Shown here piece by piece: positions 9,246 to 16,878 of a stretch of 64,000 bases of DNA. Made by a program: the position numbers and the translations under genes. The DNA is from Sphingobacteriales bacterium 16-39-50 (GTDB lineage Bacteria; Bacteroidota; Bacteroidia; Sphingobacteriales; Sphingobacteriaceae): assembly GCA_002257025.1 (NCBI GenBank), contig NCHA01000001.1:682001-746000 (forward strand), written 5' to 3'. The notes beneath the pieces are model-generated. The model did not search any database, was not told the DNA's origin, and was given only the letters and a program-made list of their open reading frames with translations. Every line of letters starts with the position of its first letter. Within the stretch, counting starts at the first letter, position 1.

Positions 9246-9979
9246 AGTCTCAAATAAGTTTTATAAAATCTTTACATCAAAAAAAAATCCGAAAAGAACA
9301 GGGCCTTTTCATTGTTGAAGGCTTAAAATCAATTCAGGAATTTATAAATTCTGATTATGTTGTTGATTCTGTCTATTACACAGAAAATTTGATGCCAAAG
9401 TTGGGCAATTTATCACGAAATATAAAGTCAGTTGAAATTACTGAATCAGAACTATCCAGAATAAGTGCATTAAGCACTCCACAGGCAATACTTGCAATTG
9501 TTCAGATACCCAAACAAAGTGATTTAAACCTAAAAAAACTTGCTGGTTTATTCCTTATAGCCCTGGATGGCATACAAGATCCTGGCAATTTGGGCACGAT
9601 TATTCGCACTGCAGATTGGTTTGGATTGAACACGATTTTATGTTCAATGGATACTGCTGAAGCATACAATCCTAAAGTAGTTCAGGCCAGTATGGGATCA
9701 TTGTCGCGGGTAAATATTATCTATACAACTCTAGGAGATTTTCTGGATCAGACCAATCTGCCGGTTTACGGCGCTTTACTCAATGGGAAGTCAATTTATG
9801 AAACCAATTTCGGACAGGAAGGAATTATATTACTGGGGAATGAAGGGAAGGGAATTAGTAATGAACTTCAAAGCAGAATCAAGTATCCGGTTACGATTCC
9901 AAGGTATGGGAAAGCTGAATCTCTGAATGTTGCTATTTCTGCATCTATATTTTGTTCAGAATTAAGAAGAAAATCATAA
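9236..9979 (+). CDS. TrmH/SpoU-family RNA 2'-O-methyltransferase
   Basis: This 247-residue SPOUT-fold enzyme has an N-terminal substrate-binding domain (MISKSQISFIKSLHQKK, then GLFIVEGLKSI). The catalytic domain follows with the three SpoU motifs: DPGNLGTIIRTADWFG near residue 118, LLGNEGKGIS near 195 and IPRYGKAESLNVAISAS near the C-terminus. These bind AdoMet in the trefoil knot and include the conserved Arg, Glu and Asn. It probably methylates 23S rRNA or tRNA; the exact site cannot be read from the sequence. It is divergently arranged with tamL with overlapping 5' ends, so its promoter must lie within tamL coding DNA. Confidence 0.9.
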   Translation: MISKSQISFIKSLHQKKIRKEQGLFIVEGLKSIQEFINSDYVVDSVYYTENLMPKLGNLSRNIKSVEITESELSRISALSTPQAILAIVQIPKQSDLNLKKLAGLFLIALDGIQDPGNLGTIIRTADWFGLNTILCSMDTAEAYNPKVVQASMGSLSRVNIIYTTLGDFLDQTNLPVYGALLNGKSIYETNFGQEGIILLGNEGKGISNELQSRIKYPVTIPRYGKAESLNVAISASIFCSELRRKS

Positions 9980-9985
9980 ATTTTG

Positions 9986-10015
9986 TTGGGTAGCAATAAT
10001 TAATTGCTACTTTTG
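9986..10015 (+). promoter_or_regulatory. Bacteroidota-type promoter for tRNA-Cys
   Basis: TTG at 9986-9988 is followed by exactly 19 bases and TACTTTTG at 10008-10015, the textbook -33/-7 arrangement (TTG-N19-TAnnTTTG) of the primary sigma factor in Bacteroidota. Transcription would start near 10021-10024, about ten bases before the tRNA. Confidence 0.85.
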
Positions 10016-10032
10016 CATTCCTTAATACATAA

Positions 10033-10103
10033 GGTCGGGTGGCCGAGTGGCTAGGCAGAGGTCTGCAAAACCTTTTACAGCGGTTCGAACCCGCTCCTGA
10101 CCT
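10033..10103 (+). tRNA. tRNA-Cys (anticodon GCA)
   Basis: A complete 71-nt cloverleaf can be drawn. The acceptor GGTCGGG pairs with CCTGACC with one G-T wobble. The anticodon stem is GAGGT/ACCTT with loop CTGCAAA, giving anticodon GCA at 10065-10067. The T arm is AGCGG-TTCGAAC-CCGCT. The discriminator base is T and CCA is not encoded. It is followed 25 bp later by a small basic protein gene that may share the transcript. Confidence 0.95.
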
Positions 10104-10128
10104 CAATTAAAATATTAAATTTAAAACC

Positions 10129-10311
10129 ATGGGTGTTACACGTTTAAAGAGAAAAGACAGAAAAAATAAAACTACTTCACGTTTAGAAGTTCAGTTTTTG
10201 AAATTAGGCCGGAATATTGAAACCGGAAGCCGTTCAGCAGAATCTGCTACGGGACAAATAGCTAAAAACAATGCAGTTCTTGCTGCTATTGAAGCTGCTG
10301 CTAAGAAATAA
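10129..10311 (+). CDS. small basic conserved-looking protein of unknown function
   Basis: This 60-residue protein begins MGVTRLKRKDRKNKTTSRLE, very rich in Lys and Arg, and ends in an Ala-rich helix (AVLAAIEAAAKK). The start is a clear ATG 25 bp after tRNA-Cys, and a terminator follows directly. The basic N-terminus suggests RNA or ribosome binding, but no family is recognised. Its position between a tRNA gene and a terminator, and its clean codon structure, support it as a real gene. Confidence 0.75.
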   Translation: MGVTRLKRKDRKNKTTSRLEVQFLKLGRNIETGSRSAESATGQIAKNNAVLAAIEAAAKK

Positions 10312-10332
10312 TTAGCTTTATTTGAAATATTC

Positions 10333-10366
10333 AATCCTGGTCTTTTCAGATCAGGATTTTTTTTTG
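10333..10366 (+). terminator. rho-independent terminator after tRNA-Cys and the small gene
   Basis: The inverted repeat AATCCTG...CAGGATT is followed by a run of nine T residues. It lies 22 bp after the stop codon of the 60-residue gene and would end the tRNA-Cys transcript. Confidence 0.75.
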
Positions 10367-10449
10367 TCCGGTAATTTCTAAAATTATACCGTTAAATAAT
10401 TTTTCCGGGCATAATCAGGCTCCAGTTTTTTTTCTGTTTAATTTCAATT

Positions 10450-10482
10450 AACGCTGACAGGGTTTAGAACCCTGTCAGCGTT
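10450..10482. repeat. REP palindrome R1
   Basis: A 33-bp hairpin: AACGCTGACAGGGTT, a three-base loop, then the exact complement arm AACCCTGTCAGCGTT. It is the same palindrome as at 10628, 11320 and (altered) 38442, and is the presumed recognition hairpin of the neighbouring RAYT. Confidence 0.9.
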
Positions 10483-10627
10483 GTCATTTTGGAATTTATT
10501 TGAAAAAATAAAACAGGGTCGTTTCATTCTAGGATTCAATTTGTCCGTTAATCTGCCCAATTATACCGCTAACTAATTTTTCCAAAGCAAATCAAAATCC
10601 GGTCCGTTTTCTGGTTAAATTCAAATT

Positions 10628-10660
10628 AACGCTGACAGGGTTTAAAACCCTGTCAGCGTT
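10628..10660. repeat. REP palindrome R2
   Basis: A second full 33-bp copy with arms AACGCTGACAGGGTT and AACCCTGTCAGCGTT, ending 36 bp before the RAYT start codon. A hairpin here could also affect translation of that gene. Confidence 0.9.
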
Positions 10661-10696
10661 TTGGAACAGCTTTTTGGAATAAAAATTTGGATCATC

Positions 10697-11314
10697 ATGA
10701 AAAAAAACACCGCAGCTCTGGCACCTGACACCTTTTACCACATATTTAACCGGGGTATAAATAAGGAAACTCTTTTTAAAGAAAAAAGAAATTATACCTA
10801 CTTCCTGAATAAATACTTAAAATTCATAAGTCCCATCGCCCGTACCTATGCTTTTTGCCTTTTAAAAAATCATTTCCACTTCCTGATTTGTACCCGATCT
10901 GAAGAGACTTTAAAGAAATTTATTCCAGCAGGGAAAGAGTATCCAACTGAACAGATAATCAGTTTACAATTCAGTCACCTGTTTAATAGCTATGCTCAGG
11001 CTATTAATAAAAGGTTTTCAAGAACCGGTGGATTATTCGAAACCCCGTTCAGGAGAATTGAAGTCAATGAAGAGTACTACTTAATTCAACTAATTGCTTA
11101 CATCCATCTCAATCCACTGAAACACGGTTTTACTAAAGATTATGTTAACTACCTCTACTCATCATATCATTTATTGCTTCAGGGCAAAAGCAAAATTCTG
11201 GAAACCGATACTGTCATGAATTGGTTCGGGGGGCCGCAATTATTCAGCAGTTTTCACAACAATTGGTCTGAAACACTGGATTTTAATTCGAAAATGACTT
11301 TTGACTTTGATTAG
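10697..11314 (+). CDS. REP-associated tyrosine transposase (RAYT, Y1/HUH family)
   Basis: This 205-residue single-domain Y1 transposase carries the H-x-H metal site in CLLKNHFHFLI (His59, His61), the early FYHIFNRGIN motif, and the helix QLIAYIHLNPLKHGF, whose Tyr is the candidate nucleophile. RAYTs nick and join single-stranded DNA at REP hairpins. REP palindromes sit on both sides here, as in a self-contained REP module. ATG 10697 is chosen over an upstream TTG because homologues begin close to the FYHIFNRG motif. It appears intact. Other REP copies at 38.4 kb could be substrates. Confidence 0.88.
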   Translation: MKKNTAALAPDTFYHIFNRGINKETLFKEKRNYTYFLNKYLKFISPIARTYAFCLLKNHFHFLICTRSEETLKKFIPAGKEYPTEQIISLQFSHLFNSYAQAINKRFSRTGGLFETPFRRIEVNEEYYLIQLIAYIHLNPLKHGFTKDYVNYLYSSYHLLLQGKSKILETDTVMNWFGGPQLFSSFHNNWSETLDFNSKMTFDFD

Positions 11315-11319
11315 CGCTT

Positions 11320-11372
11320 AACGCTGACAGGGTTTAAAACCCTGTCAGCGTGATTATAACCCTGTCAGCGTT
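11320..11372. repeat. REP palindrome R3 plus half copy R4, entering the pyrD 3' end
   Basis: A nearly full REP hairpin (11320-11351) is followed after six bases by a half copy AACCCTGTCAGCGTT (11358-11372). The half copy on the minus strand encodes the last five codons of pyrD, and its edge forms the TAA stop. The same full-plus-half layout recurs next to valS. Confidence 0.85.
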
Positions 11373-12388
11373 AACAAGCTCTTCAGTATTTTTTTGATCA
11401 AACCGGGGCCTTCATAAATAAACCCGGTATAGATCTGAATCAAAGAGGCACCAGCCCTGATCTTTTCCAGAGCATCCTCCGCACTATGGATACCCCCTAC
11501 TCCAATAATAACAAAGCTTTTACCAGATTGCTCAGACAAGTAGCGTATAACCTCTGTAGATCGTTTAGTTAAGGGTTTACCACTTAGTCCACCACTTTCA
11601 TTCTTCAGGATTTCCGGTGCTGTTAATCCATCTCTCGACAGAGTTGTATTAGTTGCAATCACACCCGCAATTTTAGTTTCTTTAACAATCTCAATAATAT
11701 CATCCAGCTGAGAATTTGTAAGATCAGGTGCTATTTTTAACAGAATAGGACGTGATATATCGTTCTTTCTGTTTCGCTGCTGCAGGGTGTTCAGTATGTT
11801 TTTAAGTGGTTCCTTCTCCTGTAATTCGCGTAAACCAGGCGTATTAGGGGAACTTACATTGACAACAAAATAATCGACCACATCGAATAAACGGTCGAAA
11901 CATTTTATATAATCATTAACCGCATCTTCATTCGGCGTATGCTTATTCTTCCCGATATTTCCACCGATAATCATTCCCTTCTTATCAATCCTCTTCAGGC
12001 GGTCGGCTGCCACATCAACCCCTTGATTATTAAAGCCCATCCGGTTTATAAGAGCATCATCCGATGGCAATCTGAACATTCTCGGCTTGTCATTACCTGG
12101 TTGTGGCAATGGCGTTACTGTTCCAACCTCAATAAAACCAAAACCAAATTCAGCCAGGTCCTCCACCATAGAAGCATTTTTATCAAAACCGGCTGCCAAT
12201 CCGAGCGGATTCTTAAATTTCAAACCCATTACCTCTCTTTCCAGACGCTTATCTTCAATCTGGAAGGAAGATTTCAATAATGACCTGACTCCCCATACAC
12301 GATTAGCTCTGCGCAATCCTCCGGTCACCAAATGATGAATATTTTCGGGGTCAAATTGAAATAATATTGGTTTGATCAGCTTGTACAT
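11354..12388 (-). CDS. pyrD: dihydroorotate dehydrogenase (quinone), class 2
   Basis: A 344-residue membrane-associated FMN enzyme that oxidises dihydroorotate to orotate with quinone in pyrimidine synthesis. It has the class 2 N-terminal helix extension ([19 protein letters not shown]). The FMN and substrate motifs are in order: [31 protein letters not shown] with the catalytic Ser, [20 protein letters not shown] and [11 protein letters not shown]. The length is normal for the family. The final residues LTLTGL and the stop codon come from a REP half repeat, so the native 3' end has been replaced or extended. Confidence 0.97.
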   Translation of the reverse strand: MYKLIKPILFQFDPENIHHLVTGGLRRANRVWGVRSLLKSSFQIEDKRLEREVMGLKFKNPLGLAAGFDKNASMVEDLAEFGFGFIEVGTVTPLPQPGNDKPRMFRLPSDDALINRMGFNNQGVDVAADRLKRIDKKGMIIGGNIGKNKHTPNEDAVNDYIKCFDRLFDVVDYFVVNVSSPNTPGLRELQEKEPLKNILNTLQQRNRKNDISRPILLKIAPDLTNSQLDDIIEIVKETKIAGVIATNTTLSRDGLTAPEILKNESGGLSGKPLTKRSTEVIRYLSEQSGKSFVIIGVGGIHSAEDALEKIRAGASLIQIYTGFIYEGPGLIKKILKSLLTLTGL

Positions 12389-12597
12389 GCAGCGAAGTTA
12401 CAGGTTTGATTTATATTTTCATTTTGGGCTTTCGAAAAAACAAATCCTTTGTTATCATAAAATTCCATTCTGAAAAATTCCTGCAGATTAAAATTCTTCG
12501 TAACAATTAAATTACTTAACAAAAACTTAACACAAAGTTGCAATTTCATAATTTATAATTTACATTACGGTGACATTATATCACTGGCAGAAGGAAA

Positions 12598-13347
12598 ATG
12601 GCTTTAACTGAACAAATGCAAGGCCAGGGAACATGGCTATTTAAACATCGCGGGGTATTGCCTCTTATCATTTTTGTGATTGGGGCGGGTCTGTTTTTAA
12701 AGAATGAATCCAGTCCCGAAAACTGGATTCTAAAGGAAGAAATCCAGCATTATTTATACGAATTATGCTGTCTGTTTGTATCTTTTATAGGTTTCTTTAT
12801 TCGGATATATACAGTAGGTTACAGCCGCCCAAACACTTCGGGGAGGAACACAAAGCAGCAAGTAGCGGATGAACTCAACACAACCGGCATTTATTCGATC
12901 GTCAGAAATCCACTCTATGTCGGTAACTTTTTTATGTGGCTTGGAATAGCAATGCTTACAGGTAATTTCTGGTTTGTTATTGCTTTCACTCTATTTTATT
13001 TTCTCTATTATGAACGAATTATTTTTACAGAAGAAGAATTCCTCAAGAATAAATTCGGAGAAACCTATCTGAACTGGGCAAAAAAAACGCCGATAATAGT
13101 ACCCAGATTCAGCTCATTTGTAAAATCAGAGTATAGCTTTAACTGGAAAAAAGTCTTGCGTCAGGAAAAAAATGGCTTTGCAGCCCTTATGATCATCTTT
13201 TGCATGTTCGATATAGCCGGTGAACTGATCAAAAAACAGCCAAATATCAATGAGACCCTTCAATCATTTGGAATATTTTCTGTACTGGCCTATTTAGTAT
13301 TAAAGTTCATAAAATACAGAACAAAGCTGCTGCAGGATCCTTTTTAA
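12598..13347 (+). CDS. isoprenylcysteine carboxylmethyltransferase-like membrane protein
   Basis: The 249-residue integral membrane protein has about five hydrophobic segments. The C-terminal signature of the ICMT/PEMT family is visible: ELNTTGIYSIVRNPLYVGNF near residue 95, then YYERIIFTEEEFLKNKFGETYLNWAKKTP near 140, which form the AdoMet-binding pocket. Bacterial members probably methylate lipids or small molecules; the substrate is not known here. A further membrane segment follows near the C-terminus. It converges with the AsmA-like gene 12 bp downstream. Confidence 0.8.
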   Translation: MALTEQMQGQGTWLFKHRGVLPLIIFVIGAGLFLKNESSPENWILKEEIQHYLYELCCLFVSFIGFFIRIYTVGYSRPNTSGRNTKQQVADELNTTGIYSIVRNPLYVGNFFMWLGIAMLTGNFWFVIAFTLFYFLYYERIIFTEEEFLKNKFGETYLNWAKKTPIIVPRFSSFVKSEYSFNWKKVLRQEKNGFAALMIIFCMFDIAGELIKKQPNINETLQSFGIFSVLAYLVLKFIKYRTKLLQDPF

Positions 13348-13359
13348 ATTTCCGGAATA

Positions 13360-15774
13360 TCAATCAGCGGCCTTGTCCGATTTTTTTCCCAGGCGAATTT
13401 TCACTTTACTGTCTTCCCCATCTACTGCACGGAGATTGAGGACGATCCCTTTCAATGATCGCTCCCTTTTCTCATCAGCATCTGTTATTAATTCATCTTT
13501 TCGGGGATTTCGAAGTGGAATTAACATTCCGATGTCTGTTCCTTTCCCGAAACTATAAACCCCCGAAAGATAAATATTCAAAACACTGGACCTGATCTCC
13601 ATTGGAGGAATAGTCACTTTATCCCTAGAAATGCTTAAGGTATTTTTTAGATTCATAAATGTGATATTCGAAAAATCACGATTCGGAAATGCAAAATTCC
13701 CAATTTTGTACATCGGCTCGAAATTAACAAGAGAACCATTGCGGATATCAAAGCTAACTTTCCCGCTTAATGAACGTGGAACAATCTTCCCTGATGGGAG
13801 CATAGAACCAGAGGCCGATGCATCACCGAAAAATGTTCCTCTTAAATTCTTATCGGTAATGGCATCCTGTCCGAAATTCTCAAAGGCATAAAACAAATTC
13901 TGCACATTAACATTATTGATCCTGGAATTCACATTAAATTGATTCACCGTGCCACTTTGATCAATATTGCCTTTAATATCCATACTCCCACCACCTTGTT
14001 TGATACTCATCCTGTTAATCAAAATACCCGATTGCTTAAGTGTGATATTTGATCTCAGATCCTTACCATGGAAATTTTTGTAAACCAATCGATCAACCTC
14101 AATATCCATGACCATGCTGGATTCTTCCAACATCTTGTCCAGATTACCTGTAAATCGCTTTCCGACCGGATTCGAACCGCGCTTACGCTTACCAAGAAAA
14201 GCTAAAAATTCATTTAAATTAACATTCGGACTTTTAATCTTCCAGTCGATCAGAATCTTCTGTGGGTCAGTATAATAAAAGTTTGAGAAATTCTTCAGCA
14301 CAGCCTCCATTGCTAATGATGTTGTTCCGCTTTTAACCTTCAGGTTCTCTAAAAACAAATCCTCTCCTTTAAAATTCATCAGCATTTTAATATCCTTAAA
14401 AAGCAAATTTCTCGGATTATAGGCTGCTGCTCCCTTGTCTACGTTGACCGTACCATAGATGTATCTTCTGCCTGTATCTACTTGATTGAATGGAGCTTTG
14501 TAGGTGAGATTTAAATCTGCGGTACCGGCAGTAAATTCAAAAGTGTTTCCTCCAAATATCTTATTGAGCTTTTCAAGCTGAAAACCAGCCTTAAACTTTC
14601 CTGTAAACACCGGATTTCTCAAGTCAGTTATCTGAATTGAATCTGCTTTGAATGGGATATCATAAAAATTTCCTGCCAAATTATAAAATGCAACCAATGA
14701 ATTGGGATCTTTTCGGGGAAGCCCCTTTTTCCGTTCATTGGTATAAATCCCTGTAAAACTGCAATCTGTTATAGTCTCTCCACGGGTACTAAGAATATTA
14801 TCATTTGCTTTAAAATTCACCTTGATCAGTGGATCTCCACCTTGCTTAAATTTCCCGGACAAATACGCATGGACTTCTAAAGGCTTCTTAACATCATAGG
14901 GCTGTAATTTTGAAATTATATGCGATGATAATAAACTCTTTGCATCCTTAAACAGAATGGATGGCGCCTGTATTTCAATCAGATAATCTGTATTATCTGT
15001 TGAAAAATTAAGATTCCCGCCAATTATAAGATCATCTTTATCGATCATGATCTCCTGCATTGGGATAGCCAACTGCCCTGTCTTTTCGCTATATTTCATA
15101 TCGAGGTCAAGGTCAAGCAATTTCCCCTTCAAAAAGCTTCCTCTTTTTAGATTGAACGCAAAAAAATCAACTTGTGTAAGTGATTTCACATTTCCTTCCC
15201 ATCCCCCAATTTTCTGTTTAATACTACCCTTAAAATTTATAATACTGAACTTAAATAACTTATGCTTTTGCTGATCATCAATCGTAAGTTTTACATCCTT
15301 TAATTGAATCCGGCTAATTCTTTTACTGATTCCTCCCTTATCTTCAGATGGCTTCTTCTTTTTAAAGATTTCGGTATTTCGTACTCCCAAACTGTCTGTT
15401 AGTAAATAAATTTCAGCTCCTTTTAGTTCGATATCCTTGATACTTGCTGAACCAGATAGAATTGAAAATGCATTGATAGCTACATATACATTTTTCGCTC
15501 TCAGAAGATCATGTTTATGAACTAACCATAAACTATCCCTTAAGAGAACATCTTCCAGAGATACTGAAATTCCCGGGAAACCCCGAATCAGAGAGGGTTC
15601 CATCCGTTTTATTGTGAGTGTACCATTCAGGTCTTCATTCAATTGGGAAGTAACCGCCTTCAGGATTTCCTCTTTATGGGTATAAACATAAGCCGAAAGC
15701 ACAATCCAGGCAATCAGAAAAAGGCCTAGAAAAAGCCCTCCTACTTTTAAAGATGTTTTTAACAAGAGCGACAT
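13360..15774 (-). CDS. AsmA-like envelope protein
   Basis: The 804-residue protein has one N-terminal transmembrane anchor (LKVGGLFLGLFLIAWIVLSAYVY) followed by a long beta-rich periplasmic part. It opens with the AsmA layout (LNGTLTIKRMEPSLIRGFPGISVSLEDVLLRD) and ends with the AsmA C-terminal domain (NGSLVNFEPMYKIGNFAFPNRDFSNITFMNLKNTLSI). Such proteins form a hydrophobic groove across the periplasm and are thought to carry phospholipids to the outer membrane. It is not TamB itself, because the TamB C-terminal signature is absent. It is transcribed alone, with no partner next to it. Confidence 0.85.
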   Translation of the reverse strand: MSLLLKTSLKVGGLFLGLFLIAWIVLSAYVYTHKEEILKAVTSQLNEDLNGTLTIKRMEPSLIRGFPGISVSLEDVLLRDSLWLVHKHDLLRAKNVYVAINAFSILSGSASIKDIELKGAEIYLLTDSLGVRNTEIFKKKKPSEDKGGISKRISRIQLKDVKLTIDDQQKHKLFKFSIINFKGSIKQKIGGWEGNVKSLTQVDFFAFNLKRGSFLKGKLLDLDLDMKYSEKTGQLAIPMQEIMIDKDDLIIGGNLNFSTDNTDYLIEIQAPSILFKDAKSLLSSHIISKLQPYDVKKPLEVHAYLSGKFKQGGDPLIKVNFKANDNILSTRGETITDCSFTGIYTNERKKGLPRKDPNSLVAFYNLAGNFYDIPFKADSIQITDLRNPVFTGKFKAGFQLEKLNKIFGGNTFEFTAGTADLNLTYKAPFNQVDTGRRYIYGTVNVDKGAAAYNPRNLLFKDIKMLMNFKGEDLFLENLKVKSGTTSLAMEAVLKNFSNFYYTDPQKILIDWKIKSPNVNLNEFLAFLGKRKRGSNPVGKRFTGNLDKMLEESSMVMDIEVDRLVYKNFHGKDLRSNITLKQSGILINRMSIKQGGGSMDIKGNIDQSGTVNQFNVNSRINNVNVQNLFYAFENFGQDAITDKNLRGTFFGDASASGSMLPSGKIVPRSLSGKVSFDIRNGSLVNFEPMYKIGNFAFPNRDFSNITFMNLKNTLSISRDKVTIPPMEIRSSVLNIYLSGVYSFGKGTDIGMLIPLRNPRKDELITDADEKRERSLKGIVLNLRAVDGEDSKVKIRLGKKSDKAAD

Positions 15775-15952
15775 CGATTGAATACGAGTCCAATAAGGAC
15801 AAAGTGAAATGATATTTATTTAACCATATAATCAAAACTTGAGCCAATATATTATCGTCCTGACTTCAATACTTTATTAAACCTATATTCCAAAGCTCCA
15901 GCAGTATGGAAATTCAGATTTGTACTACCTAAATATTATTAAATTTAAAGCA

Positions 15953-15990
15953 TAAAAAAAAGGACAATATTCACAATACTGTCCCTTTTT
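15953..15990. terminator. bidirectional terminator hairpin
   Basis: An A-run and GGACAATATT pair with AATACTGTCC and a T-run around a short loop. Both strands end in U-rich tails. The clearest user is the minus-strand lipoprotein gene that stops at 16008. Confidence 0.7.
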
Positions 15991-16007
15991 AAAAAATAGC
16001 GATTTAA

Positions 16008-16715
16008 TCAATCTTCGAAATCGCAATCGGCAAAAGCATTTAGGTTTGTTTTTAACTTGGCGTACAGTTCCATATTTGATGTACTGGAGATAATAATTAC
16101 TCCGTTGGTTTTTGTAGCTCCGCTCAAATCGGCGGAAACAACATTTGTCAGAAACTTATTCATCTGCATATTTATTAAACCAATGTAATCGTTGGTTCCG
16201 CTCACAACAAGATTTTCTGCTTCAACCTCTGCCTCAAAGTCTTCATTAAAATAAAACTCAACTGGAATTTTAGTACCACTTCCATCAGTGTATAAGCCTT
16301 TTAAAGTAAGCGGAATATTAGACGTAGACGATTTCTTCAGCACAATCTTTAATTCCACTTCTTCATAGGTAGCATCAGGCAGTGTAATACTTCCCAGAAC
16401 TGGACTCAAATCAAAAAGGTCAATATTAAAAGCTTGTTTGAGTTCATATTCAATCTCAGCGTTCTTGCTTTCTGCTTCAAAATCAATTTCATTAACGTTT
16501 ATATTACCCGAAGTCCACGTTAAACTTGAGTTTGAATTAATAGCAATAATTAAACCGCTTCCTGAAGCTGTCGGACCAATAGAAGCTGTAAAATTAGAAG
16601 GTTTAACTTTATAAGAAAGTTTACCATCTCCGGTCGAGTTATCTTTCGTACATGATGAGAGGAGCAGTCCTGCAACCAGTGTAACCGATCCAAAATTTAA
16701 TAAATAGTTTTTCAT
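16008..16715 (-). CDS. lipoprotein of unknown function, DUF4382-like
   Basis: The 235-residue protein has a lipoprotein signal ending LLSSC (Cys22) followed by TKDNSTGDG. The mature part is beta-rich and acidic, with a segment LGSITLPDATYEEVELKIVL that resembles the DUF4382-type fold of Bacteroidota surface lipoproteins. Two Cys-free Ser/Thr-rich stretches and an acidic C-terminus (CDFED) follow. No catalytic residues can be named. It stands alone between terminator 15953 and the divergent ABC-F gene. The DUF link is a resemblance, not a firm match. Confidence 0.65.
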   Translation of the reverse strand: MKNYLLNFGSVTLVAGLLLSSCTKDNSTGDGKLSYKVKPSNFTASIGPTASGSGLIIAINSNSSLTWTSGNINVNEIDFEAESKNAEIEYELKQAFNIDLFDLSPVLGSITLPDATYEEVELKIVLKKSSTSNIPLTLKGLYTDGSGTKIPVEFYFNEDFEAEVEAENLVVSGTNDYIGLINMQMNKFLTNVVSADLSGATKTNGVIIISSTSNMELYAKLKTNLNAFADCDFED

Positions 16716-16864
16716 TTTGATAGATTTTAGGTATGATAGATATTAATATATTCTTTAAAACAGAGCATTACGCACAAATCACAAATTTGTTGCCAAAAAT
16801 GAGTTTATTATTATTTTAAGAATCTGAACCAATAGTATCAATCAAAATTTCTGTATAAAATCCG

Positions 16865-16872
16865 TACTTTTG
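16865..16872 (+). promoter_or_regulatory. -7 box (TACTTTTG) six bases before the ABC-F start codon
   Basis: TACTTTTG matches TAnnTTTG exactly, but no TTG sits 19 bases upstream. The box ends at 16872 and ATG is at 16879, so transcription would start at or within two or three bases of the start codon, giving a leaderless or nearly leaderless mRNA. Confidence 0.5.
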
Positions 16873-16878
16873 CGGCAA

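Larger units (their letters stand above)
10363..10660. repeat. two diverged direct repeats, each ending in a REP palindrome
   Basis: The tract 10363-10482 recurs in diverged form at 10540-10660. Each starts TTTGTCCGKTAAT, continues through ATTATACCG and AATTTTTCC landmarks, and ends in the same 33-bp palindrome. The two units lie directly upstream of the RAYT gene and look like a tandem duplication of its leader. No gene is seen in this 385-bp spacer. Confidence 0.75.
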
